Numbered from the stretch's first letter, positions 16,131 to 25,052 are shown. The stretch: 35,771 nucleotides of DNA from Synechocystis salina LEGE 00031 (GCF_015207985.1 NZ_JADEVV010000044.1:1-35771); one strand, 5' to 3'. Numbers and translations are program-made. The notes: generated by a model from the sequence alone, not told the origin.

Positions 16131-16697
16131 TTAGTACACGTGGAAAGAACTGGCCACCGTGTCAAACAAATTTTTCACCGTATCCCAGCGGTCCTCCGCC
16201 GTGGATAAATCAAACGTGATTAACTTACCCCGGTTAGTGGTCACACTGGCCAAATCATGGCGTTCCACATTGTCCCCCACCAACACCCGGTACTCCAGAG
16301 TGTAATAAACCTGACCGTCTTCATCCCTTTCTTCCGCCGTAATTAATTCCGCCTGGCGATCGCCTTGGGCAGCCTCATTGACCGTTTTCATGAAGCGGTA
16401 GCCCACATCGGTGGCTGTGCCCAAATCCGTCAGGGTTTTATCGCTGGGAATTTCACTAATAATCACACTCAAATTTTCATCCCGCTCAATCAAATCCCGG
16501 AACACCACATCCACCCCAGGGGAAGCGCCTTTGACGTCCACCCCAATCCAACCATTGGGATACAGAAACTCATAACCATCTTTGGTGTCACTGTAGCGTT
16601 GCAAACTGGCAATGCCTACTCCTCCACAGGCGGTGAGGGTAAAGCTCAGTAGTAAAATTACCAGGACTACAGCAGTGGATAGGGACTTTTTCAACAT
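16131..16697 (-). CDS. CyanoP (PsbP-like) photosystem II lipoprotein
   Basis: A 188-residue PsbP-family protein of the thylakoid lumen that helps in photosystem II assembly. The signal peptide ends with lipobox LTAC, so C24 would be lipid-modified after cleavage. Following it, SLQRYSDTKDGYEFLYPNGW is the PsbP family start, and EYRVLVGDNVERHDL and the DRWDTVKNLFDTVASSF end are typical. It corresponds to sll1418 (psbP2) in PCC 6803 from memory. It converges with fabH, with only 7 bases between the stop codons. Confidence 0.93.
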   Translation of the reverse strand: MLKKSLSTAVVLVILLLSFTLTACGGVGIASLQRYSDTKDGYEFLYPNGWIGVDVKGASPGVDVVFRDLIERDENLSVIISEIPSDKTLTDLGTATDVGYRFMKTVNEAAQGDRQAELITAEERDEDGQVYYTLEYRVLVGDNVERHDLASVTTNRGKLITFDLSTAEDRWDTVKNLFDTVASSFHVY

Positions 16698-17230
16698 GGG
16701 AGAAGGGGAAGAACTGGGCCGGAAGGCAAAATTACCTTCCCTTACCCATTAAACCTCCAATGGTTGGCCAGAAACTAGGGGCTAAATGTTCCCGCATCAA
16801 AAAAAAGCCAAGAATGGACCATGGTAACTGCTCCAAGGTGGGGCGTGAGAGCAAATGCCATGCTAGTCTATTTCCTTCCCAATCCAGAGGAAGTTGTTGA
16901 GGTTACAATCGGCAAATTCACGGCAGAGGCGGCTGGAGCACCGCCCAACGGGTCGAAAATATAAATTTAACTTATTAAAAGGTTCGACAAGTTTGAGGAC
17001 ATTCTCCGTCAAAAATACTGCTTGTGAGCCGGATATTGCATAAACTTAGAATTATAGTTTTTTCCGTAGAAATAGTCTTATTTCTATCCATTAAATAAAG
17101 GCAATTTGAGGTTAGAGCGGATTGCTAGCCCCATACTGAGACCGCTATTTGCTTTGTCCAGAGATACTTTCAGTGATTTTTCTTCAATAAATTTCACTGG
17201 ACTTAGGCCGATGCCGACCATCACCATGGA
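16698..17230. other. Long intergenic region between cyanoP and a small membrane ORF
   Basis: This 533-base stretch holds the cyanoP upstream region on the left. The right half is AT-rich and contains a perfect inverted repeat at 17067-17086. No gene above about 50 codons looks real. It could contain a small RNA, but I see no clear terminator. Confidence 0.4.
17067..17086. promoter_or_regulatory. Inverted repeat TAGAAATA-N4-TATTTCTA
   Basis: Two 8-base arms pair perfectly across the spacer GTCT. It lies about 145 bases before the 83-residue membrane ORF and upstream of the carbon-uptake genes. The form fits a dimeric regulator site (for example a LysR-type protein) or an RNA hairpin. No regulator is identified. 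Confidence 0.4.
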
Positions 17231-17482
17231 ATGAAGACCATGAATAAGTTTGAATCGAGACAATCAGAACCAAAGACAAATAACAATAATGGCTGGATAA
17301 TTCATGTGTATGATAAAAGCCGCCGCCTTCTATTTGTCCTAGAGCCTTCCCACGCTTGGCTCTTTTTACTGGGTTGTGGTGTTGGTTTACTGCTGTCCGT
17401 GGTTTGGGTCAATGTTGCTGGCCATGGCCCCTCGCCGGAATCCCCTCCAGTCAAGGAATCGCCCCTCTGGCAGGTTGACTAG
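17231..17482 (+). CDS. Small single-pass membrane protein upstream of sbtA, unknown
   Basis: I do not recognise this 83-residue product. It has a charged, Asn-rich N-terminus, a short stretch WIIHVYDKSRRLLFVLEPSHAW, one hydrophobic helix (AWLFLLGCGVGLLLSVVWV, about residues 42-60), and a short Pro-rich tail. A second ATG at 17240 is equally possible as start. The hydrophobic helix followed by a short tail suggests a real small membrane protein. It stands alone, 430 bases before sbtA. A role in carbon uptake is only suggested by position. Confidence 0.5.
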   Translation: MKTMNKFESRQSEPKTNNNNGWIIHVYDKSRRLLFVLEPSHAWLFLLGCGVGLLLSVVWVNVAGHGPSPESPPVKESPLWQVD

Positions 17483-17912
17483 CCTCAATAGTTTAAATAG
17501 TTGAAAATTTGCCGCATTGACTAACCCATAGAACGCCATCGAGCAAAATTATTACTCACCATGGAGTCCCAGGAAAGCGGCGATCGCCAAATAATAGTAA
17601 AACTTATCATTCAAATTGGAAATTACTTAGCAGATCCAGGGGGGACAGTCGCAAAATTGGGCGGGTTTGAGTATAGACTTTAGCTTATAGATTTAGAAGC
17701 ATAGATATTTTTGTCTCAATAGACTATGGTCTATGCAGGTTGCTGTGAAACAGACATGTTTTTCCAGCACACAGCGCATCGAAATGCCGATGTTAGTGGG
17801 GGGAGGATTATTGATTGCTCTCCCAGGTGTATCAAGCCAGCCACCGAGGATTCGGGGCCAAGCTTTACTACCCCAATCCCCATAAATTTCAACCAAGGAG
17901 ACAATTTACATT
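17483..17912. promoter_or_regulatory. sbtA upstream region
   Basis: A 430-base gap with no convincing gene. It must hold the sbtA promoter, which in relatives responds strongly to low inorganic carbon through the LysR-type repressor NdhR/CcmR. I could not find the full published-type motif by eye. A short inverted repeat at 17719-17734 and the related segments TATAGAC and TTATAG just upstream are the best candidates. A strong Shine-Dalgarno AAGGAG sits before the sbtA ATG. Confidence 0.45.
17719..17734. promoter_or_regulatory. Inverted repeat ATAGAC-N4-GTCTAT upstream of sbtA
   Basis: The 6-base arms pair perfectly around TATG. Located about 180 bases before the sbtA start, with partial copies (TATAGAC, TTATAG, CATAGATA) just upstream. 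This fits a site for a dimeric regulator such as a LysR-type protein. Confidence 0.4.
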
Positions 17913-19031
17913 ATGGATTTTTTGTCCAATTTCTTGACAGACTTCGTGGGGCAGTTGCAGTCCCCAACCCTAGCCTTTTTGATTGGGGGGATGGTTATTG
18001 CCGCCCTTGGTACCCAATTGGTAATTCCAGAGGCGATTTCTACGATCATCGTCTTTATGTTGCTCACTAAGATTGGCCTGACCGGGGGCATGGCGATCCG
18101 CAACTCCAACTTGACGGAAATGCTTCTCCCCATGGCATTCTCTGTAATATTGGGAGTCCTTATTGTATTCATCGCCCGCTTTACCCTGGCTAAAATGCCC
18201 AACGTCAAAACCGTGGATGCCCTTGCTACCGGTGGTTTGTTTGGAGCAGTCAGTGGTTCTACGATGGCCGCCGCCCTCACTACGTTGGAAGAATCAAAAA
18301 TTTCCTACGAAGCTTGGGCCGGTGCCCTCTATCCTTTTATGGATATTCCTGCCCTGGTAACGGCGATCGTCGTGGCTAATATCTATCTCAATAAGCAAAA
18401 GCGTCGTGCCAACGCCATCGAGGGGGCTTTAAGCAAGCAACCCGTTGCCGCAGGGGATTATGGCGATCAATCGGATTACCCCCGTACCCGCCAGGAATAT
18501 TTGAGCCAGCAGGAACCGGAGGATAATCGGGTCAAGATCTGGCCGATCATCGAAGAAAGTCTACAAGGCCCCGCCCTCTCAGCCATGTTATTGGGCCTTG
18601 CCCTTGGCATATTTACCAAGCCAGAAAGTGTCTATGAAGGCTTCTATGATCCTCTTTTTCGAGGCCTGCTTTCTATCTTGATGCTCATTATGGGGATGGA
18701 GGCTTGGTCTAGAATTGGAGAATTACGTAAAGTAGCTCAATGGTATGTGGTCTATAGCTTGATAGCCCCGATAGTGCACGGTTTTATTGCCTTCGGTCTT
18801 GGTATGGTTGCCCACTACGCTACGGGATTCAGCCTCGGCGGTGTGGTGGTTTTAGCAGTGATCGCCGCCTCTAGTTCTGATATCTCCGGCCCCCCTACCT
18901 TGCGAGCTGGTATCCCGTCTGCCAATCCCTCTGCCTATATCGGTTCATCCACCGCAATTGGTACTCCCATTGCCATCGGCGTGTGCATACCGCTTTTCAT
19001 TGGGCTTGCCCAGACCCTTGGTGCAGGTTAA
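17913..19031 (+). CDS. sbtA: SbtA, Na+-dependent bicarbonate transporter
   Basis: A high-affinity bicarbonate/sodium symporter of the plasma membrane, 372 residues. It starts MDFLSNFLTDFVGQLQSPTL and has about ten hydrophobic segments in two inverted halves, with the cytoplasmic hydrophilic loop (about residues 160-215) in between. Conserved stretches include ATGGLFGAVSGSTMAAALT and ASSSDISGPPTLRAGIPSANPS, the substrate and sodium site. AAGGAG lies before the ATG. The PII-like regulator gene sbtB follows after 85 bases. Expression under low CO2 is established for the family in relatives. Confidence 0.97.
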   Translation: MDFLSNFLTDFVGQLQSPTLAFLIGGMVIAALGTQLVIPEAISTIIVFMLLTKIGLTGGMAIRNSNLTEMLLPMAFSVILGVLIVFIARFTLAKMPNVKTVDALATGGLFGAVSGSTMAAALTTLEESKISYEAWAGALYPFMDIPALVTAIVVANIYLNKQKRRANAIEGALSKQPVAAGDYGDQSDYPRTRQEYLSQQEPEDNRVKIWPIIEESLQGPALSAMLLGLALGIFTKPESVYEGFYDPLFRGLLSILMLIMGMEAWSRIGELRKVAQWYVVYSLIAPIVHGFIAFGLGMVAHYATGFSLGGVVVLAVIAASSSDISGPPTLRAGIPSANPSAYIGSSTAIGTPIAIGVCIPLFIGLAQTLGAG

Positions 19032-19045
19032 TCCCCAACAGATTG

Positions 19046-19079
19046 TGGTCTGTCAGTAATCCCTTGACCTAACAGACCA
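19046..19079 (+). other. Stem-loop between sbtA and sbtB
   Basis: TGGTCTGT and ACAGACCA form an 8-bp stem with an 18-base loop. It is followed by A residues, not a U tract, so it is not a standard terminator. It may stabilise or process the shared sbtA-sbtB transcript and set the ratio of the two proteins. Confidence 0.4.
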
Positions 19080-19104
19080 AAAAGATTAACTTACATACTT
19101 CTAG

Positions 19105-19449
<345 letters not shown>

Positions 19450-19480
19450 ATTAACGATAACTAAGCTCGTTTCTATTCCG

Positions 19481-19536
19481 GCAACCGCATGCAAAACAAA
19501 ACTGTTCTTGGGCGGTTGCTTTTTGTTTGTTTTTTC
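19481..19536 (+). terminator. Rho-independent terminator after sbtB
   Basis: GCAACCGC (19481-19488) pairs perfectly with GCGGTTGC (19512-19519), followed at once by TTTTTGTTTGTTTTTT. It ends the sbtA-sbtB transcript, about 30 bases past the sbtB stop. Confidence 0.85.
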
Positions 19537-19751
19537 AGGAGATTGTAGCTCTATTTCAACTGTTTAGAGAGTCACCATGTTTTCCGATCTTTTCAGTGCG
19601 ACCCGAACCCCCAAACCATAGATAAAATTTAAGCCGACTACAAGTAGGGTAAATTATCAGAAAAATGGGTCTAAAATCCCGTTCCTATTGCACCTTAACC
19701 TTTGCCCGCAATAAGCCAGAGCCGTAATCTTGGGTTTGACAACGGAATAGC

Positions 19752-20675
19752 TCAATTGACTTTATTGTTGCCGTCGTACAAAAACCTTGCCCCAGCCCAC
19801 TGCAACTTATCCCGCAGAGTTTTATAAAAGGAATAGCTTTCCCGCAGTAGGATAAATTGTGCCTCTTGGTGGGCCATCCACACTCCCACCCGTTGCCCAG
19901 GCCAAATCCCCGTAGCAAGGGAGCCATCTGTCCACAATTTTGTATTTAACTCAAAATCCCCCAGAGGCCAGATATTTACCGAAGATCCAGGGGGAATGAC
20001 AATGGGACGGCTGGACAAGCTGAGGGGGCAAATGGGGGTAATCACAATGGCATCCATACCCGGGTGCAAAATGGGCCCGTTAGCAGAAGACGTATAACAA
20101 GTGGAGCCCGTGGGGGTGGCCACCAATAGACCGTCGCATTGGTATTGGTCAATTAATTCCCCGTCCACTTCCACTTCGATAATGGCTGTGGGCATCCGGT
20201 CAATACTGGCCGGTTTGATGCACATTTCATTCAAGCAGTAGTAGGTTTCCCCCACCATCTGGGGATCCCGGCGATCGCCTTCAAATAAACTGGCCGCTAG
20301 CATCATCCGCTGGGAAACGGCGTAACGGTCTTGACTGAGGCGGTCCCAGACGGTTTGGGTATCCTGGAACAAATCAAAGGGTTCCGTCAAAAAACCCAGG
20401 TGTCCCCCCACGTTAACGGACAAAATGGGAATGCCTTCGGGGGATAAATGCCTGGCTGCCGCTAGGGTAGTGCCATCTCCTCCTAAAACTAGAGCTAAGT
20501 CTATTTTTTCTGTGGCAGAGGCCAAAAACACTGGATAGGGATTATCTTTGATGCCACTGGGGCCCATCAGTACCTTACAGCCCCTAGCCTCCAATTCCCT
20601 GGCACAGCGTTCGGCATAGGTTTTGCTTTCATTGTGCCCAGCTTTATGGGCAATGATCACCTGTTTCAGTTCCAC
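19752..20675 (-). CDS. nadK: NAD kinase
   Basis: Phosphorylates NAD+ to NADP+ in the cytoplasm. It has 307 residues. The ATP/NAD-binding motif GGDGT is at 65-69 (VLGGDGTTLAAAR), CLNEMCI supplies the NE motif, and GLLVATPTGSTCYTSSANGP is the conserved central motif, followed by ITPICPLSLSSRP. Full length for the cyanobacterial type. PCC 6803 carries two NAD kinases; this matches sll1415 from memory. It is transcribed with thf1 upstream, 31 bases apart. Confidence 0.96.
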   Translation of the reverse strand: MELKQVIIAHKAGHNESKTYAERCARELEARGCKVLMGPSGIKDNPYPVFLASATEKIDLALVLGGDGTTLAAARHLSPEGIPILSVNVGGHLGFLTEPFDLFQDTQTVWDRLSQDRYAVSQRMMLAASLFEGDRRDPQMVGETYYCLNEMCIKPASIDRMPTAIIEVEVDGELIDQYQCDGLLVATPTGSTCYTSSANGPILHPGMDAIVITPICPLSLSSRPIVIPPGSSVNIWPLGDFELNTKLWTDGSLATGIWPGQRVGVWMAHQEAQFILLRESYSFYKTLRDKLQWAGARFLYDGNNKVN

Positions 20676-20706
20676 AATGGGGCCTCAGAGTGGGGCATAG
20701 ATTGGA

Positions 20707-21429
20707 CTAGCTTTCGGGACTCTCCGCTGTAGTCACCGGGGCATCCTCGATCGCCGGAGTCGTAGCAGCGGCTTGTTTTTCTTTTTTCTTCCGTTCTGCT
20801 TCGGCCGCATCTTCCAACACCTTGAGTAGTTGGTCAACTTTTTCCAGGTTGCTACGGTACAAGTCTAAATCCTTGACCACTTTATCGAGGGACAAATCCA
20901 ACAGTTCCGATAATTTGGTGAGATAGTCCTGACGTTTTTCATCATTGTCCTTCACCTCTGGGTCTTGGTCAGCCAACAAAGTGTAAAGCCCAATAGAAAA
21001 CAGACGACTGTATTTAAATTTATGACGCTGGTGGATCCCGGTGAGGGTGTTGAGCAGCAAGTTATCCCCGGAGGTCTGGTCACTGGAAGCGGCGGTTACC
21101 CAAGCATCTAGGCCGATGTGATGGGCACTGGCGGCCACATTTTTGGCATCCTGGCGTACTTGGTCGGGATTTTGATCTACCCCATAGCAGAGGGCACTGA
21201 AAATAGCAGGTAATTCTGCCGCCGGTTGATAACCCTGCATAAAACTGTCGAAGGAGGTGACGATGCCCAGGGCAAAAATGGGGTCGTAGGTAAAGTCAAT
21301 GTTCACACTGAGCAAATGCATTTCCACCAGCAGCTCTTCGACAAAACGCCGGTAGATGGAACTAATGGGACGGCTGTAGTGGGTAAAAAATTTTCGTTTG
21401 GCTTCAGAAACAGTGCGAATTTTAGTCAC
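20707..21429 (-). CDS. thf1: Thf1/Psb29 photosystem II biogenesis protein
   Basis: A 240-residue helical protein of the Thf1 (Psb29) family, which associates with FtsH proteases and supports photosystem II repair and thylakoid formation. Family features are TVSEAKRKFFTHYSRPISSIYRRFVEELLVEMHLL at the N-terminus, the FDSFMQGYQP motif, and a C-terminal coiled coil (about 195-225) ending in an acidic, Ala-rich tail. The same strand holds nadK downstream, so the two may share a transcript. Confidence 0.95.
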   Translation of the reverse strand: MTKIRTVSEAKRKFFTHYSRPISSIYRRFVEELLVEMHLLSVNIDFTYDPIFALGIVTSFDSFMQGYQPAAELPAIFSALCYGVDQNPDQVRQDAKNVAASAHHIGLDAWVTAASSDQTSGDNLLLNTLTGIHQRHKFKYSRLFSIGLYTLLADQDPEVKDNDEKRQDYLTKLSELLDLSLDKVVKDLDLYRSNLEKVDQLLKVLEDAAEAERKKKEKQAAATTPAIEDAPVTTAESPES

Positions 21430-21559
21430 AGGGCCGATTACAAAGGGGGGATAGATCTCCTATTTTCCCTTGTTAAGCGGCCTTTGCCAACCTGGATTGT
21501 TGCTAGGGGAGGTGAATCATCGAGCGTTGCTAGAATGGGACAGTCCCAGGAAAAAGACC

Positions 21560-22000
21560 ATGCCAGACTTCCAGGCATTTATTGCCATCATTACCACCAT
21601 TTTGGTGTTTGTGACCGGAGTAGCCCTCAAATATGAAACCATCCAGTTCAAAAACTACGAACTCCCTATCCCCCAATGGGCAGGCCTCAGCTTCGCTGGG
21701 GTTACTTTCACATTTGTGGTCTTGGATCAAATCCTACGGGGGTTTGTCCGACTTGAAGAGGTACAACGAAGAGATGAGGAAAGAAACCGCAGAGATGAGG
21801 AAGCTAGAGCAAGAAAAGCAGATGCGGCACGAACAGAGGATGAAAGAATTAAAGCTACAGAACGAGAAACTCGCCGAACTAGAATCGAAACTCGATATCG
21901 TACTGCAATCGCCAGATTCCAGCTTGACCCCAGCCCAATCCACCGAACACAGTTAGCGGATATTTTGGCCCTCCTGGAAGAATACCAAGATACCCTGTGA
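21560..22000 (+). CDS. Membrane protein with cytoplasmic coiled coil, unknown
   Basis: A 146-residue protein I cannot name. Two hydrophobic segments (about residues 5-22 and 39-60) precede a long, strongly charged coiled coil of Arg/Glu-rich heptads (about 62-120) and a short helical tail. I chose ATG 21560 because an AGGA lies upstream and the first hydrophobic helix starts right after; the open frame extends 30 more codons upstream but without features. It is divergent from thf1 and precedes ictB. It could act as a scaffold or membrane-anchored adaptor, but there is no direct evidence. Confidence 0.7.
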   Translation: MPDFQAFIAIITTILVFVTGVALKYETIQFKNYELPIPQWAGLSFAGVTFTFVVLDQILRGFVRLEEVQRRDEERNRRDEEARARKADAARTEDERIKATERETRRTRIETRYRTAIARFQLDPSPIHRTQLADILALLEEYQDTL

Positions 22001-22137
22001 GTTGTTGTGGCTGATGGTTACCAAGGCTTGGTGACAGTCAGTGGGTCTGCTCAGTGCTGTATATTTACCGACAATACCCGCCATTGATTAGGCTAATCAG
22101 TGGTCAAAGGACTTCCGAGTTTACAAGCAGAGTGTTA

Positions 22138-23562
22138 ATGGTGTCTCCCATCTCTATCTGGCGATCGCTGATGTTTGGCGGTTTTTCTCCCCAGGAATGG
22201 GGCAGGGGCAGTGTGCTCCACCGTTTTGTGGGCTGGGGGCGGCATTGGGCCCAGGGCAGCTTACTGTGGCCCCAGTTTGAAGCGGTGGGTACGGCTCTGT
22301 TGGCAATAATTTTTATGGCGGCGCCGTTCACTTCCACCACCATGCTGGGCATTTTTATGCTCCTCTGTGGAGCCTTCTGGGCTTTGCTGACACTGGCGGA
22401 TCAACCAGGTAAAGGGCTAACCCCCATCCATGTTTTAGTGTTTGCCTATTGGTGTATTTCGGCGATCGCCGTGGGATTTTCCCCGGTGAAAATGGCGGCG
22501 GCGTCGGGGCTAGCCAAATTAACCGCCAATTTATGTCTGTTCCTATTGGCGGCCAGGTTATTGCAGAACAAGCAATGGCTGAATCGGCTGGTAACCGTCG
22601 TTTTACTGGTGGGGCTATTGGTGAGCAGTTACGGTCTGCGACAGCAGGTGGACGGGGTAGAACAGTTAGCTACTTGGAATGATCCCACTTCTACCTTGGC
22701 CCAGGCCACTAGGGTGTATAGCTTTTTAGGCAACCCCAACCTATTGGCGGCCTACCTGGTGCCCATGACTGGTTTGAGTTTGAGCGCCCTGGTGGTGTGG
22801 CGACGGTGGTGGCCTAAGTTACTGGGGGCAACCATGGTGATCACCAATCTCCTCTGTTTATTTTTTACCCAGAGCCGGGGCGGTTGGCTGGCGGTATTGG
22901 CCCTGGGTGCGACCTTTTTGGCCCTTTGTTACTTCTGGTGGCTGCCCCGATTACCCAAATTTTGGCAACGGTGGTCTTTGCCCCTGGCGATCGCCGTGGC
23001 GGTGATATTGGGCGGAGGGGCCTTAATTGCGGTGGAACCAATTCGGGTTAGGGCCATGAGCATTTTTGCCGGTCGGGAAGACAGCAGTAATAATTTCCGC
23101 ATCAACGTCTGGGAAGGAGTGAAGGCCATGATCCGAGTCCGTCCCATCATTGGCATTGGCCCAGGCAACGAAGCCTTCAACCAAATTTATCCCTACTATA
23201 TGCGCCCCCGCTTCACTGCCCTGAGTGCCTATTCAATTTACCTAGAAATTTTGGTGGAAACGGGTATAGTCGGTTTTACCTGTATGCTCTGGCTGTTGGC
23301 CGTTACTCTGGGCAAAGGAATCCAATTGGTTAAACGCTGTCGCCAAACCCTAGCCCCGGAAGGAATCTGGATCATGGGAGCCCTGGCGGCGATCGCCGGT
23401 TTATTGGTGCACGGTCTTGTGGACACCGTCTGGTACCGTCCCCCGGTGAGCACTTTATGGTGGCTGCTGGTCGCTATTGTTGCTAGTCAGTGGGCCAGTG
23501 CCCAGACCCGTTTGGGGGCCAGTGAAGGAGAAAACGGGGCAGAACCTCCTCTTCCCCAATAA
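22138..23562 (+). CDS. ictB: IctB, O-antigen-ligase-like membrane protein tied to carbon uptake phenotype
   Basis: A 474-residue polytopic membrane protein of the Wzy/O-antigen ligase (Wzy_C) superfamily with about ten to twelve hydrophobic segments. Conserved stretches are FTQSRGGWLAVL, GREDSSNNFRINVWEGVKAM and IGIGPGNEAFNQIYP; the last two are the large loop of this superfamily. It was named for a high-CO2-requiring mutant and is not proven to be a transporter; its true substrate is unsettled. I chose ATG 22138 (MVSPISIWRSLMFGGF) because the family starts there; an in-frame ATG at 22054 adds 28 unrelated residues. Confidence 0.93.
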   Translation: MVSPISIWRSLMFGGFSPQEWGRGSVLHRFVGWGRHWAQGSLLWPQFEAVGTALLAIIFMAAPFTSTTMLGIFMLLCGAFWALLTLADQPGKGLTPIHVLVFAYWCISAIAVGFSPVKMAAASGLAKLTANLCLFLLAARLLQNKQWLNRLVTVVLLVGLLVSSYGLRQQVDGVEQLATWNDPTSTLAQATRVYSFLGNPNLLAAYLVPMTGLSLSALVVWRRWWPKLLGATMVITNLLCLFFTQSRGGWLAVLALGATFLALCYFWWLPRLPKFWQRWSLPLAIAVAVILGGGALIAVEPIRVRAMSIFAGREDSSNNFRINVWEGVKAMIRVRPIIGIGPGNEAFNQIYPYYMRPRFTALSAYSIYLEILVETGIVGFTCMLWLLAVTLGKGIQLVKRCRQTLAPEGIWIMGALAAIAGLLVHGLVDTVWYRPPVSTLWWLLVAIVASQWASAQTRLGASEGENGAEPPLPQ

Positions 23563-23635
23563 AAGCCAATGGCAATAACTTGGCCGGCCAGGCTTAACTT
23601 TTGCCGTTTTTGAAAATTTGTCAGGAGTCAAAACC

Positions 23636-23920
23636 ATGGCGATCGGAGAGCAAACCCATCCCCAAGCAAGTAAAGACCAGGCCGTTGTTGATCGCCTGTT
23701 ACAATCCCCCGCCGATATTCCCCACCTGTTGTCCTTGGCACGGCTGAGAATTCGTTACAAAAATTTTCCCGGGGCCCGGAGCTTACAGCGAGATTTGGAC
23801 ACCGTGCTTCAGCAATGGCATCTGACTGAAGAAGAACTCTTTGCCCAAACTAGGGCCCTCTACGCCAGTGGGGCCGCCCACACCAAGCAAAGTACAGAGG
23901 AACAACAGGACTGGAGCTAG
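23636..23920 (+). CDS. DUF3288 family protein
   Basis: A 94-residue soluble cyanobacterial protein. The core DQAVVDRLLQSPADIP, LARLRIRYKNFPGARSLQRDL and the WHLTEEELFAQTRALY end fit the DUF3288 family, which is of unknown function. ATG 23636 is preceded by AGGAG; an in-frame start at 23618 adds 6 residues. It follows ictB by 73 bases and could be co-transcribed. Confidence 0.85.
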   Translation: MAIGEQTHPQASKDQAVVDRLLQSPADIPHLLSLARLRIRYKNFPGARSLQRDLDTVLQQWHLTEEELFAQTRALYASGAAHTKQSTEEQQDWS

Positions 23921-24143
23921 CCTCTGTTAACACCTTGCCCAGACTGAGCTGAGCCAACTTTTTTTTGCGTAATTCTGAAATTTGCCGGTACCGGCCGCCA
24001 CCGTAGACATTGAAATTACTCTATTGTCAGGCTTTTTAGCAAACATTAATCTCTACTATTGGTGCAATAAGCAATCCCAAAGCTAAAAGCAGAGATTTTC
24101 CCCTATGCTTAAAGCAATAACTCCCGTTACAAAAATTAACTAA

Positions 24144-24257
24144 ATGTCTAATCTGATTGCCGTTGCCTTCTGTGGCTATTTTGCTTTGTTAATTGCCCTT
24201 TTCTCGGCTAAAAACTTTCTCGTCAAGGACAAAGCCAGTCTTAATCTCCCTGAATAA
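24144..24257 (+). CDS. 37-residue single-helix membrane protein, unknown
   Basis: ATG 24144 to TAA 24257. The product begins MSNLIAVAFCGYFALLIALF, one hydrophobic helix spanning about residues 3-21, then a Lys/Asn-rich tail ending SLNLPE. The shape (short N-terminus, one helix, basic end) is that of the small subunits of photosynthetic and NDH complexes, but I cannot match it to a known one. It stands alone between the DUF3288 gene and the MshEN-like gene, and no clear Shine-Dalgarno is visible. It could be chance. Confidence 0.45.
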   Translation: MSNLIAVAFCGYFALLIALFSAKNFLVKDKASLNLPE

Positions 24258-24356
24258 TTCTTCTAAATGACAAAAATGGGGATTAAGTAGCTATAATCTT
24301 GTTTTCCTAAAGTCTCAGTCAGAGTAGCCTGGATCAAAGTAGGTCAAAGCAAGGTT

Positions 24357-25052
24357 ATGAGTCCACCCCAACCATCGGGGCGCAAAAGATTAGGATTGGT
24401 TTTACAGGAAGCCGGTCTGATTACCCCGGCCCAATTAGAGGTTGCGGTTAACAATCAACAACATTTTGATTACCTCATTGGGGAAGTAATTGTTCTCCAC
24501 GGCTGGTTGACCAAGGACTCCATCGAGTTTTTTGTTAACCAATGGTTTGATTTAATTTACCGCTCCAACCCTATGCCCTTGGGGCATTACCTGCAAATGG
24601 CGGACCTGTTGAATCAATGCCAGATTGACCAAATTCTCCAGGAACAAAAGGTATTGGGACTGCGCTTTGGAGCCACGGCGGTACTGCTGGGCTTGCTCAA
24701 GCAAGAAACGGTGGACTATTTTATCGCCCATCTTAAGGGAGACATGGCTAGTCAATCGGCTTTTAGCGCTCACGAATTGGCCAAGGGATGTGCTGATCGT
24801 GTTCGGCCGATAAAAACAACTCGGGCGGAGCCTAAACGACAAAAACACCGACGGTCGGCCAGTGGCAATCCAAAGGGTAGGGAAGAGAAAAAACATAGAC
24901 GAGTAAGGACTGCTAAGCAAAAGTCTGCGACGGCATCGTCGGCTGAAGTTTCAGGGAGTCTGCCGGAGAACTTTGATATTTTTATAAATGACGAGGAAAA
25001 CTTTGACCTAGCCAATGTGCTAGAAATGGACGATGGCAATGTTTCCCTTTGA
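24357..25052 (+). CDS. MshEN/PilB N-terminal domain-like protein with basic linker and acidic tail
   Basis: A 231-residue soluble protein. Residues 10-60 (RLGLVLQEAGLITPAQLEVAV) follow the pattern of the MshEN/T2SSE-N domain found at the front of PilB/GspE ATPases, some of which bind c-di-GMP; a second, weaker copy covers about 75-130 (MADLLNQCQIDQILQEQ). Then comes a Lys/Arg-rich linker (about 150-195) and an acidic end (NFDIFINDEENFDLANVLEMDD). No ATPase domain is present. It may be a regulatory or adaptor protein for type IV pili or signalling, by analogy only. Confidence 0.7.
   Translation: MSPPQPSGRKRLGLVLQEAGLITPAQLEVAVNNQQHFDYLIGEVIVLHGWLTKDSIEFFVNQWFDLIYRSNPMPLGHYLQMADLLNQCQIDQILQEQKVLGLRFGATAVLLGLLKQETVDYFIAHLKGDMASQSAFSAHELAKGCADRVRPIKTTRAEPKRQKHRRSASGNPKGREEKKHRRVRTAKQKSATASSAEVSGSLPENFDIFINDEENFDLANVLEMDDGNVSL

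Noticed and set aside
17726-18070. 114-codon frame overlapping the start of sbtA
   Set aside because: It overlaps sbtA in another frame and its product has no plausible domain.
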